From an uncultured Eubacteriales bacterium (GTDB lineage: Bacteria; Bacillota; Clostridia; Oscillospirales; Oscillospiraceae): 6,582 nt of DNA. Of the stretch, positions 1 to 6,348 are shown in pieces (the stretch's first letter is position 1; every line of letters starts with the position of its first letter). Position numbers and translations under genes: made by a program. The stretch covers positions 1 through 6,582 of the forward strand of contig OMQS01000111.1 in NCBI GenBank assembly GCA_900313295.1, read 5' to 3'. A model generated the notes under the pieces. That model did no database searches. It was not told the origin of the DNA and saw only the letters and a program-made list of their open reading frames with translations.

Positions 1-734
1 AAGGAGGGGATGACCACGTTGCCGCCCTTGCCCAGCGTTTCGTCGATGATCTGCGCCAGCTCGTCGGTGTAGCTCCAGACCTCGGTGTGGTTGCGGTTGC
101 CGTAGGTGCTCTCCATGACCACGAAGTCCGCCTGATGGAAGAACTGAGGGTCGCGGATGATGGGCTGATCCACGTTGCCAATGTCGCCGGAGAAGACGAT
201 GGTGCGCATCTCGCCGCCCTCGGTGACCGTCAGCTTCATGCTGGCGGAGCCAAGCAAATGGCCGGCATCAATGCACTCCACGCTGACGCCCTCGCACAGA
301 TCCACCTTTTCGCCGTATTCGCAGGTGGTGAGAAATTCCTTCACCCGCAGAGCGTCCTCCACGGTGTACAGCGGATCCACCACCGGCCGGCCGGCGCGGA
401 GGTTCTTGCGGTTCTGGTATTCGGCGTCGGACTCCTGAATGTGCGCCGAGTCCTGCAGCATGATGTCCATGAGCTGGGCGGTGAGGCGGGTGGTGAGGAT
501 GCGCCCCTGAAAGCCCTGCTTTATAAGCATGGGAATGCGGCCGGTGTGGTCGATGTGGGCGTGGGTCACCAGCACATAGTCGATCTCGCCTGCGTGGAAG
601 GGCAGGCTGCCGTTGTCCACCTCGTCCCGTCCCTGCTGCAGGCCGCAGTCGATGAGGATCTTTTTGCCGTTTGCCTCCAGACAGTGGCAGCTGCCGGTGA
701 CGCACTGGTCAGCGCCGAAAAAGCTCAGTTTCAT
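1..734 (-). CDS. beta-CASP metallo-beta-lactamase-fold ribonuclease-like protein, 3'-truncated by the window edge
   Basis: Reading the minus strand from the ATG at 734-732 gives 244 codons with no stop before the left edge, so the C-terminal part is missing. The protein starts MKLSFFGADQCVTGSCHCLE. It shows the metallo-beta-lactamase motifs in order: the HAHIDH zinc-binding motif at residues 58-63, a later zinc-ligand His in DAGHLLGSA (H159), and FSGDIG with Asp184. It then enters the beta-CASP region through ESTYGNR (E208 onward). This order is typical of the CPSF73-like/TTHA0252-type bacterial family, whose studied members are zinc-dependent RNases acting in the cytoplasm; members often end in an RNA-specificity (RMMBL) domain, which would lie outside the window. 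There is no signal peptide. An AAAGGA ribosome site 9 nt upstream supports the start. The gene is divergent from the racemase-like gene. The family is clear; RNase activity and substrate are inferred. Confidence 0.9.
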   Translation of the reverse strand, partial: MKLSFFGADQCVTGSCHCLEANGKKILIDCGLQQGRDEVDNGSLPFHAGEIDYVLVTHAHIDHTGRIPMLIKQGFQGRILTTRLTAQLMDIMLQDSAHIQESDAEYQNRKNLRAGRPVVDPLYTVEDALRVKEFLTTCEYGEKVDLCEGVSVECIDAGHLLGSASMKLTVTEGGEMRTIVFSGDIGNVDQPIIRDPQFFHQADFVVMESTYGNRNHTEVWSYTDELAQIIDETLGKGGNVVIPS

Positions 735-743
735 AGCGGATCA

Positions 744-749
744 TCCTTT
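744..749 (-). promoter_or_regulatory. ribosome binding site of the beta-CASP gene
   Basis: On the minus strand AAAGGA is followed by a 9-nt spacer and the ATG at 734-732. It fixes the start of the metallo-beta-lactamase-fold gene. Confidence 0.75.
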
Positions 750-783
750 CTTGCGTCCGTGGTGAAATGTTATCTTGCCCCAT

Positions 784-812
784 AGTATACCATTTTACTT
801 TCCAAAGGGCAA
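784..812 (-). promoter_or_regulatory. sigma-A-type promoter of the beta-CASP gene
   Basis: On the minus strand, -35 TTGCCC (812-807, 4 of 6 consensus bases) is separated by exactly 17 bp from -10 TATACT (789-784, 5 of 6). Transcription would start near 777, leaving a leader of about 40 nt before the start codon at 734. Its -35 box lies only 6 bp from the -35 box of the opposing promoter, so the two promoters probably share regulatory DNA. Confidence 0.65.
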
Positions 813-831
813 CAGGAATTGCATTTTACTT
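791..831. repeat. direct repeat CATTTTACTT in both divergent promoter spacers (candidate operator)
   Basis: CATTTTACTT occurs at 791-800 and again at 822-831, 31 bp apart start to start, or about three helical turns. Similarity continues for a few bases (TTCC versus TCC). The first copy lies inside the -35/-10 spacer of the leftward promoter, and the second overlaps the -35 box end and spacer of the rightward promoter. This is how paired operator half-sites for one regulator could be arranged, but two AT-rich 10-mers in 145 bp could also be chance. No regulator is identified. Confidence 0.4.
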
Positions 832-847
832 CCTCAATGGGTATAAT
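819..847 (+). promoter_or_regulatory. sigma-A-type promoter of the racemase-like gene
   Basis: -35 TTGCAT (819-824) and a perfect -10 TATAAT (842-847) are separated by 17 bp. Transcription would start near 854, about 25 nt before the ATG at 879, leaving room for little more than the ribosome site. The promoter covers the alternative in-frame TTG at 819, which rules that codon out as the start when this promoter is used. Confidence 0.8.
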
Positions 848-864
848 GAAGAAAAAGAACCATC

Positions 865-870
865 GGGAGG
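865..870 (+). promoter_or_regulatory. ribosome binding site deciding the racemase-like gene start
   Basis: GGGAGG lies 8 nt before the ATG at 879. It selects that codon over the upstream in-frame TTG at 819, which has no ribosome site and lies inside the promoter. Confidence 0.8.
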
Positions 871-878
871 CGGCAAAA

Positions 879-1682
879 ATGGAACTGCGCTACACGGTCA
901 TCGACCCCACAAAAAATATCACCCTCCTGGTCACCACTCCCGTGCCCAGAGATGTGCAGCCGCGGGTGGCAGCGGAGCTTCTGCGGCGGGAAAAGGACGC
1001 CGAGCAGGTGGGCTTTGCCGAGGGACTGGCCGCGGGAAATCCCCGCCTGCAAATGATGGGCGGCGAATTTTGCGGCAATGCCACCATGTCCATGGCGGCC
1101 TGGCTGCATCGGGAGCTGCCCGTGGGGGCGGAGCGCGCCCTGACCCTGCCCGTTTCCGGCGCGCCGCAGCCGGTGGCCTGCCGCATCACGCGGATAGACG
1201 GCTGCTTCATGGGCACGGTGGCCATGCCCCTGCCGGAGCGCATCGAGCAGCTTTCTCTGCCGGTGGGCGGAGTGATGCAGACCTTCCCCGTGGTGCATTT
1301 GCCGGGCATTTGCCACGTCATCGCGCCGGCGGAGGTCATCGACCGCGCCCGCGCGGAGGAAACGCTGCGCTCTTGGAGCGAGCTGCTCTCCGGCGAAGCC
1401 ATGGGCCTTCTGCTGCTGGAGGAAAGCCAGACGGCCTTCACGCCGCTGGTGTATGTGAAGCCCACGGACTCCTGCGTGTGGGAGCGGGGCTGCGGCAGCG
1501 GCTCGGCGGCCATCGGCGCGTGGCTGACGTCTGTGCGGGGGCGGGAACAGTGCGTGTCTCTGCGCCAGCCCGGCGGCGTCATTCAGGTGGTGACCCGTCT
1601 GGCGGGGGAGAAGCTGGCCGCCCTCACCATCACCGGCACGGTGGTCATCGGCAAGACCAAAACGGCCAAGATCGCCCTTTAA
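879..1682 (+). CDS. DapF-fold amino acid racemase/epimerase, histidine racemase-like (CntK/HisR type)
   Basis: The protein is 267 aa, starting MELRYTVIDPTKN. It has the two cysteine motifs of cofactor-independent DapF-fold epimerases: GGEFCGNATMSMAAWL (Cys65) in the first half and WERGCGSGSAAIGAWL (Cys205) in the second. The two cysteines act as the acid-base pair that removes and returns the alpha proton. Classical diaminopimelate epimerase has NADGS and CGNGxR around its first cysteine; here GGEFCGNAT replaces them. As I recall, that pattern is shared with the histidine racemase/CntK group, which supplies D-histidine for opine metallophores in staphylococci. Length fits the family and it is cytoplasmic, with no signal peptide. 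It is transcribed alone: own promoter, own terminator, and no CntL/CntM-like partner in view. The fold and two-cysteine chemistry are well supported; histidine as substrate is inference, and another amino acid is possible. Confidence 0.8.
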   Translation: MELRYTVIDPTKNITLLVTTPVPRDVQPRVAAELLRREKDAEQVGFAEGLAAGNPRLQMMGGEFCGNATMSMAAWLHRELPVGAERALTLPVSGAPQPVACRITRIDGCFMGTVAMPLPERIEQLSLPVGGVMQTFPVVHLPGICHVIAPAEVIDRARAEETLRSWSELLSGEAMGLLLLEESQTAFTPLVYVKPTDSCVWERGCGSGSAAIGAWLTSVRGREQCVSLRQPGGVIQVVTRLAGEKLAALTITGTVVIGKTKTAKIAL

Positions 1683-1690
1683 CCTTTTTC

Positions 1691-1723
1691 AGCAGACCGA
1701 TTTTCCCGTCGGCCTGCTTTTCT
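1691..1723 (+). terminator. intrinsic terminator after the racemase-like gene
   Basis: AGCAGACCGA (1691-1700) pairs with TCGGCCTGCT (1709-1718) around an 8-nt loop, with a single A-C mismatch, and TTTTCTT follows. It begins 8 nt after the stop codon and should separate this gene from recJ. Confidence 0.8.
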
Positions 1724-1767
1724 TGCTCCCAAAACCGACCTTTACTCCGGTGAATAGAAGATTTTCC

Positions 1768-1796
1768 TTTACCTTTCCACCACAATTTGTTATAAT
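1768..1796 (+). promoter_or_regulatory. probable promoter of the recJ-relA operon
   Basis: -35 TTTACC (1768-1773, 4 of 6 consensus bases), a 17-bp spacer, then a perfect -10 TATAAT (1791-1796). Transcription would start near 1803, giving recJ an untranslated leader of about 250 nt that includes the whole structured repeat. A weaker promoter closer to recJ cannot be excluded, but I saw no better match between 1800 and 2050. Confidence 0.65.
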
Positions 1797-1818
1797 ATTC
1801 TTCTATTATCAGTGCTTC

Positions 1819-2024
1819 TAAAAAAGCCTCGCAGAGTTTGCCGCCCGCAGGCGGCAAAAAATTGGGATCATTTTCTCTCGCGACATGCGCGTGAGAGAAA
1901 ACACTTCTCAGGCTGCCAGTGTGGAATTTTTGCGTCCCGCGCAAAAATTATGCGCGCAGCAGACTGCGAGCCTTTTGTCGGAAAAATCCGAAGACGGAAA
2001 AATCCGAAGGATTTTTCGACAGTT
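1819..2024 (+). repeat. structured dispersed repeat, copy 1 (recJ leader)
   Basis: The repeat matches the reverse complement of 6347-6532. The core 1819-1977 aligns over about 159 bp at roughly 85% identity by eye, and 1819-1863 is identical. It folds as a branched structure. A closing stem pairs 1822-1834 with 1964-1976 (13 positions, one C-C mismatch). Hairpin A is 1837-1845/1850-1858 (9 bp, loop CGCA). Hairpin B is 1871-1882/1888-1901 (12 bp, 2-nt bulge, loop ACATG). Hairpin C is 1925-1934/1940-1949 (10 bp). A tail hairpin pairs 1976-1989 with 2009-2021 (one bulged G). Copy 2 preserves hairpins B and C through paired base changes. It carries no gene. It lies between the likely promoter and the recJ ribosome site, so it is probably transcribed. 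Its class (miniature mobile element, REP-like repeat or structured RNA) is undecided. Confidence 0.85.
1979..2010 (+). repeat. 16-bp tandem duplication in the tail hairpin of copy 1
   Basis: CGGAAAAATCCGAAGA (1979-1994) is followed directly by CGGAAAAATCCGAAGG (1995-2010), 15 of 16 bases the same. Copy 2 lacks the duplication and has a 3-nt loop at this place. The extra unit enlarges the loop of the tail hairpin, or allows either unit to pair with 2009-2018. Replication slippage is the simplest origin. Confidence 0.8.
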
Positions 2025-2034
2025 TGCGCCGAAA

Positions 2035-2040
2035 AGGAGG
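2035..2040 (+). promoter_or_regulatory. ribosome binding site deciding the recJ start
   Basis: AGGAGG, within a longer purine run (2031-2044), lies 10 nt before the in-frame GTG at 2051. The neighbouring GTG at 2047 is out of frame. The earlier in-frame GTG at 1919 lies inside the repeat and has no ribosome site. Confidence 0.8.
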
Positions 2041-2050
2041 GGAGTCGTGC

Positions 2051-4129
2051 GTGAAATTTGAAAAATGGAACCTTCCCGCTGCGGCTCCCTCGGTGGAGGC
2101 GCTGGAGGCGGCGGGCTACCCGGCGCTGCTGTCTGCCGTTCTGGCTGCCCACGGCATTGCCGACACTGCCGCTGCCGCCGAATTTTTGAATATTGAAGAA
2201 ACGCTGACCCTTTCGCCGTTTCTTATGAAGGACATGGACTGCGCCGTCCGCCGCATCCGCGCCGCGCTGGAGAGCGGGGAGCATATCGCCGTATTCGGCG
2301 ACTATGACGTGGACGGCATCACCGCCACCGCCATTTTGGCGGACTATCTGCGCCGCTGCGGCGGGCAGGTGAGCCACTATATCCCCCGCCGCATCGAGGA
2401 CGGATACGGCATGTCGGCGGAGGCCATGCGCACGCTGCATGAGCAGGGGGTCACGCTGGTGGTCACCGTGGACTGCGGCATCACCGGCGTGGAGGAAGTG
2501 GACTATGCCGCAGGGCTGGGCATGGACGTGGTGGTGACGGATCACCACGAGTGCAAGGAGGAGCTGCCCCGCGCCGCGGCGGTGGTAGACCCCCATCGGC
2601 CGGACTGCCCCTATCCCTTCAAGCATCTGGCCGGCTGCGGCGTGGCGCTGAAGCTGGTGCTGGCGCTGGGCGGCGAGGCGCGCGGGGAGGAGCTGCTCAC
2701 CCGCTACTGCCCCCTGGCCGCCGTGGGCACCGTGGCGGACGTCATGCGCATGACCGGGGAAAACCGCACCATCGTGGCGCGCGGCCTTGCCCATATTACC
2801 GACTGCGACTTCATCGGCCTGCGGGCGCTTTTGCAGGAAACGGGGCTTGACCAGAAGGAGATCACCTCCGTGCAGATCGGCTATGTGCTGGCGCCCCGCA
2901 TCAACGCCGCCGGACGCATGGGCGAGGCGGATCGCGCGGCGGAGCTTATGCTATGCAAGGATCCCGTGCTGGCTCATGGGCTGGCCAGGGAGCTGTGCGA
3001 GCTGAACCGCCAGCGCCAGGCCGTGGAGCAGGAGATCTATGCTCAGGCCGTGGCCATGATCGAGGCCATGCCCGCCGAGGAAAAGCACGCCCTTGTGCTG
3101 GCCGACCACCAGTGGCATCAGGGCGTGGTGGGCATCGTGGCCTCCCGATTGAGCGAAAAATATGCCTGTCCCAGCTTCATGATCCATTTGTCCGGCCACA
3201 CGGGCAAAGGTTCCTGTCGCAGCTGGGGGGGCTTCAACCTCTTTGCGGCGCTGGAGGCGTGCAGCGACCTGCTGCTGGGCTTCGGCGGCCACGAGCTGGC
3301 GGCGGGCTTCACCATCGAGGAGGACAAAGTCCCTGCCTTCCGCAAGAGAATGAACGAATACGTCCTGCGCTTCATGGGCAGCCGGCCGGCCGCCTCGGTG
3401 CTGGACGTGGACGTGGTGCTGCGCCGGCCGGAGGCGGTGACGCTGTGGGAGGTGGAGCAGCTGCGCCGTCTGGAGCCTTACGGCAACGGCAACAACCGTC
3501 CCCTGTTCTGCCTGCTGGGCGTCACGCTGGAGCGGGCGCAGGGCGTGGGGCAGAATCGCCACTTAAAGCTGCGCTTTTCCAAGGGCGCCGTGCAGCTGGA
3601 GGGCATCTTCTTTTCCGTTTCCGCCCAGCAGTGCCCCTGCCGCGTAGGCGAGCGGGTGGACGTGGCGTTTTATCTGCAGGTAAATGAATTTCGGGGCAGC
3701 CGCTCGGTGCAGCTGCAGGTGATCGACCTGCGCCCCTCCCGCCAGTGCTCTGCCCGCGAGGAGGAGTCGCTGCTGCTCCTGCGCCGTCTGGAGCAGGGGG
3801 AGAGCCTCTCGGCGAAGGAGGCGCTGCGCCTTCTGCCCTCCCGCCAGCAGTGCGTAGCCGCGTGGCGGCTCTTGCAGCAGACGGTGGGCGTCGAGGAGTG
3901 GGAGCGGCCTTACCTGCCCTTCCTGCGGCAGCTCTCTGCCGCCATTCCCGGCACGGATCCGTTTTTGCGCGCCTGCTTCTGCGTGGAGCTGTTCTGCGAG
4001 CGGGGGCTTTTGTGTCGGGAAATACATGACGAGGAGATCACATTGCGGCTGTGCGCCGTGAAGCATAAAGTAGATCTGGAGCAGTCGCCCTACTGGGCGG
4101 CGCTGCTGGAGAGCATCAAAGGAAAGTGA
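2051..4129 (+). CDS. recJ: single-stranded-DNA-specific exonuclease RecJ
   Basis: The protein is 692 aa from the GTG at 2051. RecJ degrades single-stranded DNA 5' to 3' in recombination, mismatch and base-excision repair, using metal ions held by DHH-family motifs. Visible motifs: FGDYDVDGITA (Asp84, Asp86, Asp88), VTVDCGITG (Asp141), VVTDHHE (Asp164, His165, His166) and PRINAAGRM (282-290). The DHHA1 nucleic-acid-binding part ends in GFGGHELAAGF (410-420). An OB-fold region follows from about 450 and contains LEPYGNGNNRPLF. The final roughly 150 residues form the extra C-terminal region often seen in Firmicutes RecJ. All catalytic motifs are intact. A longer in-frame reading starting at 1919 is rejected because those 44 codons come from the repeat. 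The stop at 4127-4129 is 11 bp before relA, and the relA ribosome site overlaps it, implying co-translation. The usual GSxRS motif reads GSCRSWGGF here (388-395). Confidence 0.95.
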   Translation: MKFEKWNLPAAAPSVEALEAAGYPALLSAVLAAHGIADTAAAAEFLNIEETLTLSPFLMKDMDCAVRRIRAALESGEHIAVFGDYDVDGITATAILADYLRRCGGQVSHYIPRRIEDGYGMSAEAMRTLHEQGVTLVVTVDCGITGVEEVDYAAGLGMDVVVTDHHECKEELPRAAAVVDPHRPDCPYPFKHLAGCGVALKLVLALGGEARGEELLTRYCPLAAVGTVADVMRMTGENRTIVARGLAHITDCDFIGLRALLQETGLDQKEITSVQIGYVLAPRINAAGRMGEADRAAELMLCKDPVLAHGLARELCELNRQRQAVEQEIYAQAVAMIEAMPAEEKHALVLADHQWHQGVVGIVASRLSEKYACPSFMIHLSGHTGKGSCRSWGGFNLFAALEACSDLLLGFGGHELAAGFTIEEDKVPAFRKRMNEYVLRFMGSRPAASVLDVDVVLRRPEAVTLWEVEQLRRLEPYGNGNNRPLFCLLGVTLERAQGVGQNRHLKLRFSKGAVQLEGIFFSVSAQQCPCRVGERVDVAFYLQVNEFRGSRSVQLQVIDLRPSRQCSAREEESLLLLRRLEQGESLSAKEALRLLPSRQQCVAAWRLLQQTVGVEEWERPYLPFLRQLSAAIPGTDPFLRACFCVELFCERGLLCREIHDEEITLRLCAVKHKVDLEQSPYWAALLESIKGK

Positions 4130-4133
4130 GGTG
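4128..4133 (+). promoter_or_regulatory. relA ribosome binding site overlapping the recJ stop codon
   Basis: GAGGTG shares its first two bases with the recJ TGA stop and sits 7 nt before the GTG start of relA at 4141. Ribosomes ending recJ would be placed on the relA start, which favours translational coupling. Confidence 0.7.
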
Positions 4134-4140
4134 ACAAGCC

Positions 4141-6348
4141 GTGAATGTGCAGGAAAAGTATCAGCGTCTGGAGGACACCGTCCGCCGGTATAACCCCGGG
4201 GCGAATTTTGAGCTGATCCGTTCGGCCTTCCGCTTTGCCGAGGAGCATCACCGCGGCCAGAACCGCAAGGACGGTTCGCCCTTCATCACCCACCCGCTGG
4301 CGGTAGCGCAGATCGTGGCGGAGGAGCTGCATCTGGACTCGGAGTCCATTGCCGCCGCCCTGCTCCACGACACCATCGAGGATACCGATGCCACCCATGA
4401 GGACATCGCCCGCACCTTTTCCCCCACCATTGCCGACATCGTGGAGGGCGTGAGCAAGCTGACGAGAGTGCAGGCCGCCTCCAAGGCCGAGGAGCAGATG
4501 GAGAATCTGCGCAAAATGCTGCTGGCCATGAGCAAGGACATCCGCGTCATCCTCATCAAAATGGCCGACCGGCTCCACAATATGCGCACCATGGAGTACC
4601 AGACGCCGGAAAAGCAAAAGCAGAAATCTCTGGAGACCATGGAGATCTACGCCCCCATCGCCCACCGCCTGGGCATGCAGAAAATGAAATGGGAGCTGGA
4701 GGATCTGAGCCTGAAATATCTGGATCCCATCGGCTATCAGGAGATCATCGAGGCGCTGGACGAGAAGGCCTCGGAGTACGACGGCTTCATGGCCTCCATC
4801 CACGACCAGATCACAGGGCGCCTCCAACAGGCGGGCATCGAGGGCGCCGTGTCCGGCCGCATGAAGCACCCCTACAGCATTTACCGCAAGATGTATACCC
4901 AGGATAAATCTCTGGACGACGTGTTTGACCTCTTCGCCTTCCGCGTCATCGTGAACACCGTTTCCGAGTGCTACCATGTGCTGGGCATCATCCATGACCT
5001 GTATAAGCCGGTCTTAGGCCGCTTCAAGGACTATATCGGCACCCCCAAGCCCAATATGTACCAGTCCCTCCACACCACCGTGGTGGGCGACAACGGCATC
5101 CCCTTCGAGGTGCAGATCCGCACCAGGCAGATGCACGAGATCGCCGAATACGGTATCGCCGCCCACTGGAAATATAAGCAGAACGGCCAGGGCGAGGGCG
5201 ACGAGCACGACTATGAATGGGTGCGCCGGCTGCTGGAAAATCAGGAGGGCGCCGACGCCGAGGAGTTTATCCATTCCCTGAAGGTGGATATGTTCGCTGA
5301 CGAGGTGTTCGTGTTCACGCCTCAGGGCGATGTCATCAATCTGCCCGCCGGCGCCACGCCCATCGACTTTGCTTACAGCATCCACTCCGCCATAGGCAAC
5401 CACATGGTGGCCGCCAAGGTCAACGGCCACATCGCCCAGTTCGATTCCAAGCTGAAAAACGGCGACGTGGTGGAAATAGTCACCTCCAAATCCGCCCACG
5501 GCCCCAGCCGCGACTGGATGAAGATCGCCCGCTCCAGCGAGGCTCGCAGCAAGATCCGCCAGTGGTTCAAGCGGGAGTGCCGCGATGAGAATATTGCCCG
5601 CGGCCGCGCCTCCTTCGAGGCGGAGGTCAAGCGCACCGGCGTCACCCTCAAGGAACTGACGGCGGAGGAAAATCTCCCCAATGTCTTGAAGCGTCTGGCC
5701 TACAAGAGTCTGGACGATATGTATGCCGCCATCGGCTACGGCGGCGTCACCTCCCTGAAGCTCATCGGCCGCCTGCGGGACGAGATCCAGCGGATCCTGA
5801 AAATGCATCAGGAGGAGCGGGACGCCGAGGTGCCCCTGAAGGACGAGCCGGAGAAGATGCGCCCCGCCGTGCCCAAGCGCACCAAGAGTGAGCAGGGCAT
5901 CGTGGTGGAGGGACTGAGCAACTGCCTTGTGAAGTTCGCCAAGTGCTGCACCCCTGTCCCCGGCGACGACATCGTGGGCTTCATCACGAGAGGCTACGGC
6001 GTCTCCGTCCATCGGGCGGACTGCCCCAATGCCGACCCTGCCCGCCGCAAGCCCGAGGAGGAGGGACGCTGGATCAAGGTGTCTTGGGGCGACACCACCC
6101 GCGAGGACTACCGCACCACCCTGGAGGTGGTGGCCAAAGATCGGCTGAACCTCATCATGGACATTTCCACCATCCTCTCCTCCACCAAGACGCGGGTGAC
6201 GAACCTGTCCGCCCGCAGCACCAGCGACGGCTTTGCCCTCATCACCATCGAGGTGGGAGTGGCAGACAGCGAGCAGCTGTCCACCGTGCGCCGCCGTCTG
6301 GAGCAGGTGTCCGGCGTCATGCGCGTCGCCAGACCCGCGGGAAAGTAA
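4141..6348 (+). CDS. relA: bifunctional (p)ppGpp synthetase/hydrolase (Rel/SpoT family)
   Basis: The protein is 735 aa with a GTG start and has the full long RSH architecture. It makes and degrades (p)ppGpp, the starvation alarmone, mainly in association with ribosomes. The N-terminal HD hydrolase domain has His51 in FITHPLA, His76-Asp77 in LLHDTIEDT, and the following Glu80-Asp81, so hydrolase activity should be intact, unlike in monofunctional RelA. The synthetase domain (about 240-345) has YSIYRKM, Asp263, RFKDYIGTPKPNMYQSLHT (294-312) and Glu323 in FEVQIRT, also intact. A TGS domain follows (about 383-449, VFVFTPQGDVINLPAGATPIDFAY). Next come a helical region, the conserved-cysteine zinc-finger-like domain (Cys595, Cys602, Cys603, Cys628), and a C-terminal ACT domain (about 658-733). 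It is the second gene of the operon with recJ. Copy 2 of the structured repeat begins at its stop codon. Confidence 0.97.
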   Translation: MNVQEKYQRLEDTVRRYNPGANFELIRSAFRFAEEHHRGQNRKDGSPFITHPLAVAQIVAEELHLDSESIAAALLHDTIEDTDATHEDIARTFSPTIADIVEGVSKLTRVQAASKAEEQMENLRKMLLAMSKDIRVILIKMADRLHNMRTMEYQTPEKQKQKSLETMEIYAPIAHRLGMQKMKWELEDLSLKYLDPIGYQEIIEALDEKASEYDGFMASIHDQITGRLQQAGIEGAVSGRMKHPYSIYRKMYTQDKSLDDVFDLFAFRVIVNTVSECYHVLGIIHDLYKPVLGRFKDYIGTPKPNMYQSLHTTVVGDNGIPFEVQIRTRQMHEIAEYGIAAHWKYKQNGQGEGDEHDYEWVRRLLENQEGADAEEFIHSLKVDMFADEVFVFTPQGDVINLPAGATPIDFAYSIHSAIGNHMVAAKVNGHIAQFDSKLKNGDVVEIVTSKSAHGPSRDWMKIARSSEARSKIRQWFKRECRDENIARGRASFEAEVKRTGVTLKELTAEENLPNVLKRLAYKSLDDMYAAIGYGGVTSLKLIGRLRDEIQRILKMHQEERDAEVPLKDEPEKMRPAVPKRTKSEQGIVVEGLSNCLVKFAKCCTPVPGDDIVGFITRGYGVSVHRADCPNADPARRKPEEEGRWIKVSWGDTTREDYRTTLEVVAKDRLNLIMDISTILSSTKTRVTNLSARSTSDGFALITIEVGVADSEQLSTVRRRLEQVSGVMRVARPAGK

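Noticed and set aside
87..785. 232-aa open frame on the plus strand over the beta-CASP gene
   Set aside because: It is antisense to the clear metallo-beta-lactamase-fold protein, shows no domain and has no ribosome site at its start.
819..878. Upstream TTG start extending the racemase-like protein by 20 residues
   Set aside because: The TTG is part of the -35 box of a well-formed promoter, and the GGGAGG at 865-870 points to the ATG at 879.
1724..1767. Small gene or riboswitch between the terminator and the recJ promoter
   Set aside because: The stretch is 44 bp, with only a weak ACCG/CGGT pairing and no start codon with a ribosome site.
1837..1863. GC-rich hairpin A as an intrinsic terminator before recJ
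   Set aside because: On the plus strand the stem is followed by A residues, not T, and on the minus strand by CTC, so it lacks the U tract in both directions.
1812..2054. 80-aa open frame covering copy 1 of the repeat
   Set aside because: It consists of hairpin sequence, has no ribosome site, and the compensatory changes preserve base pairing rather than codons.
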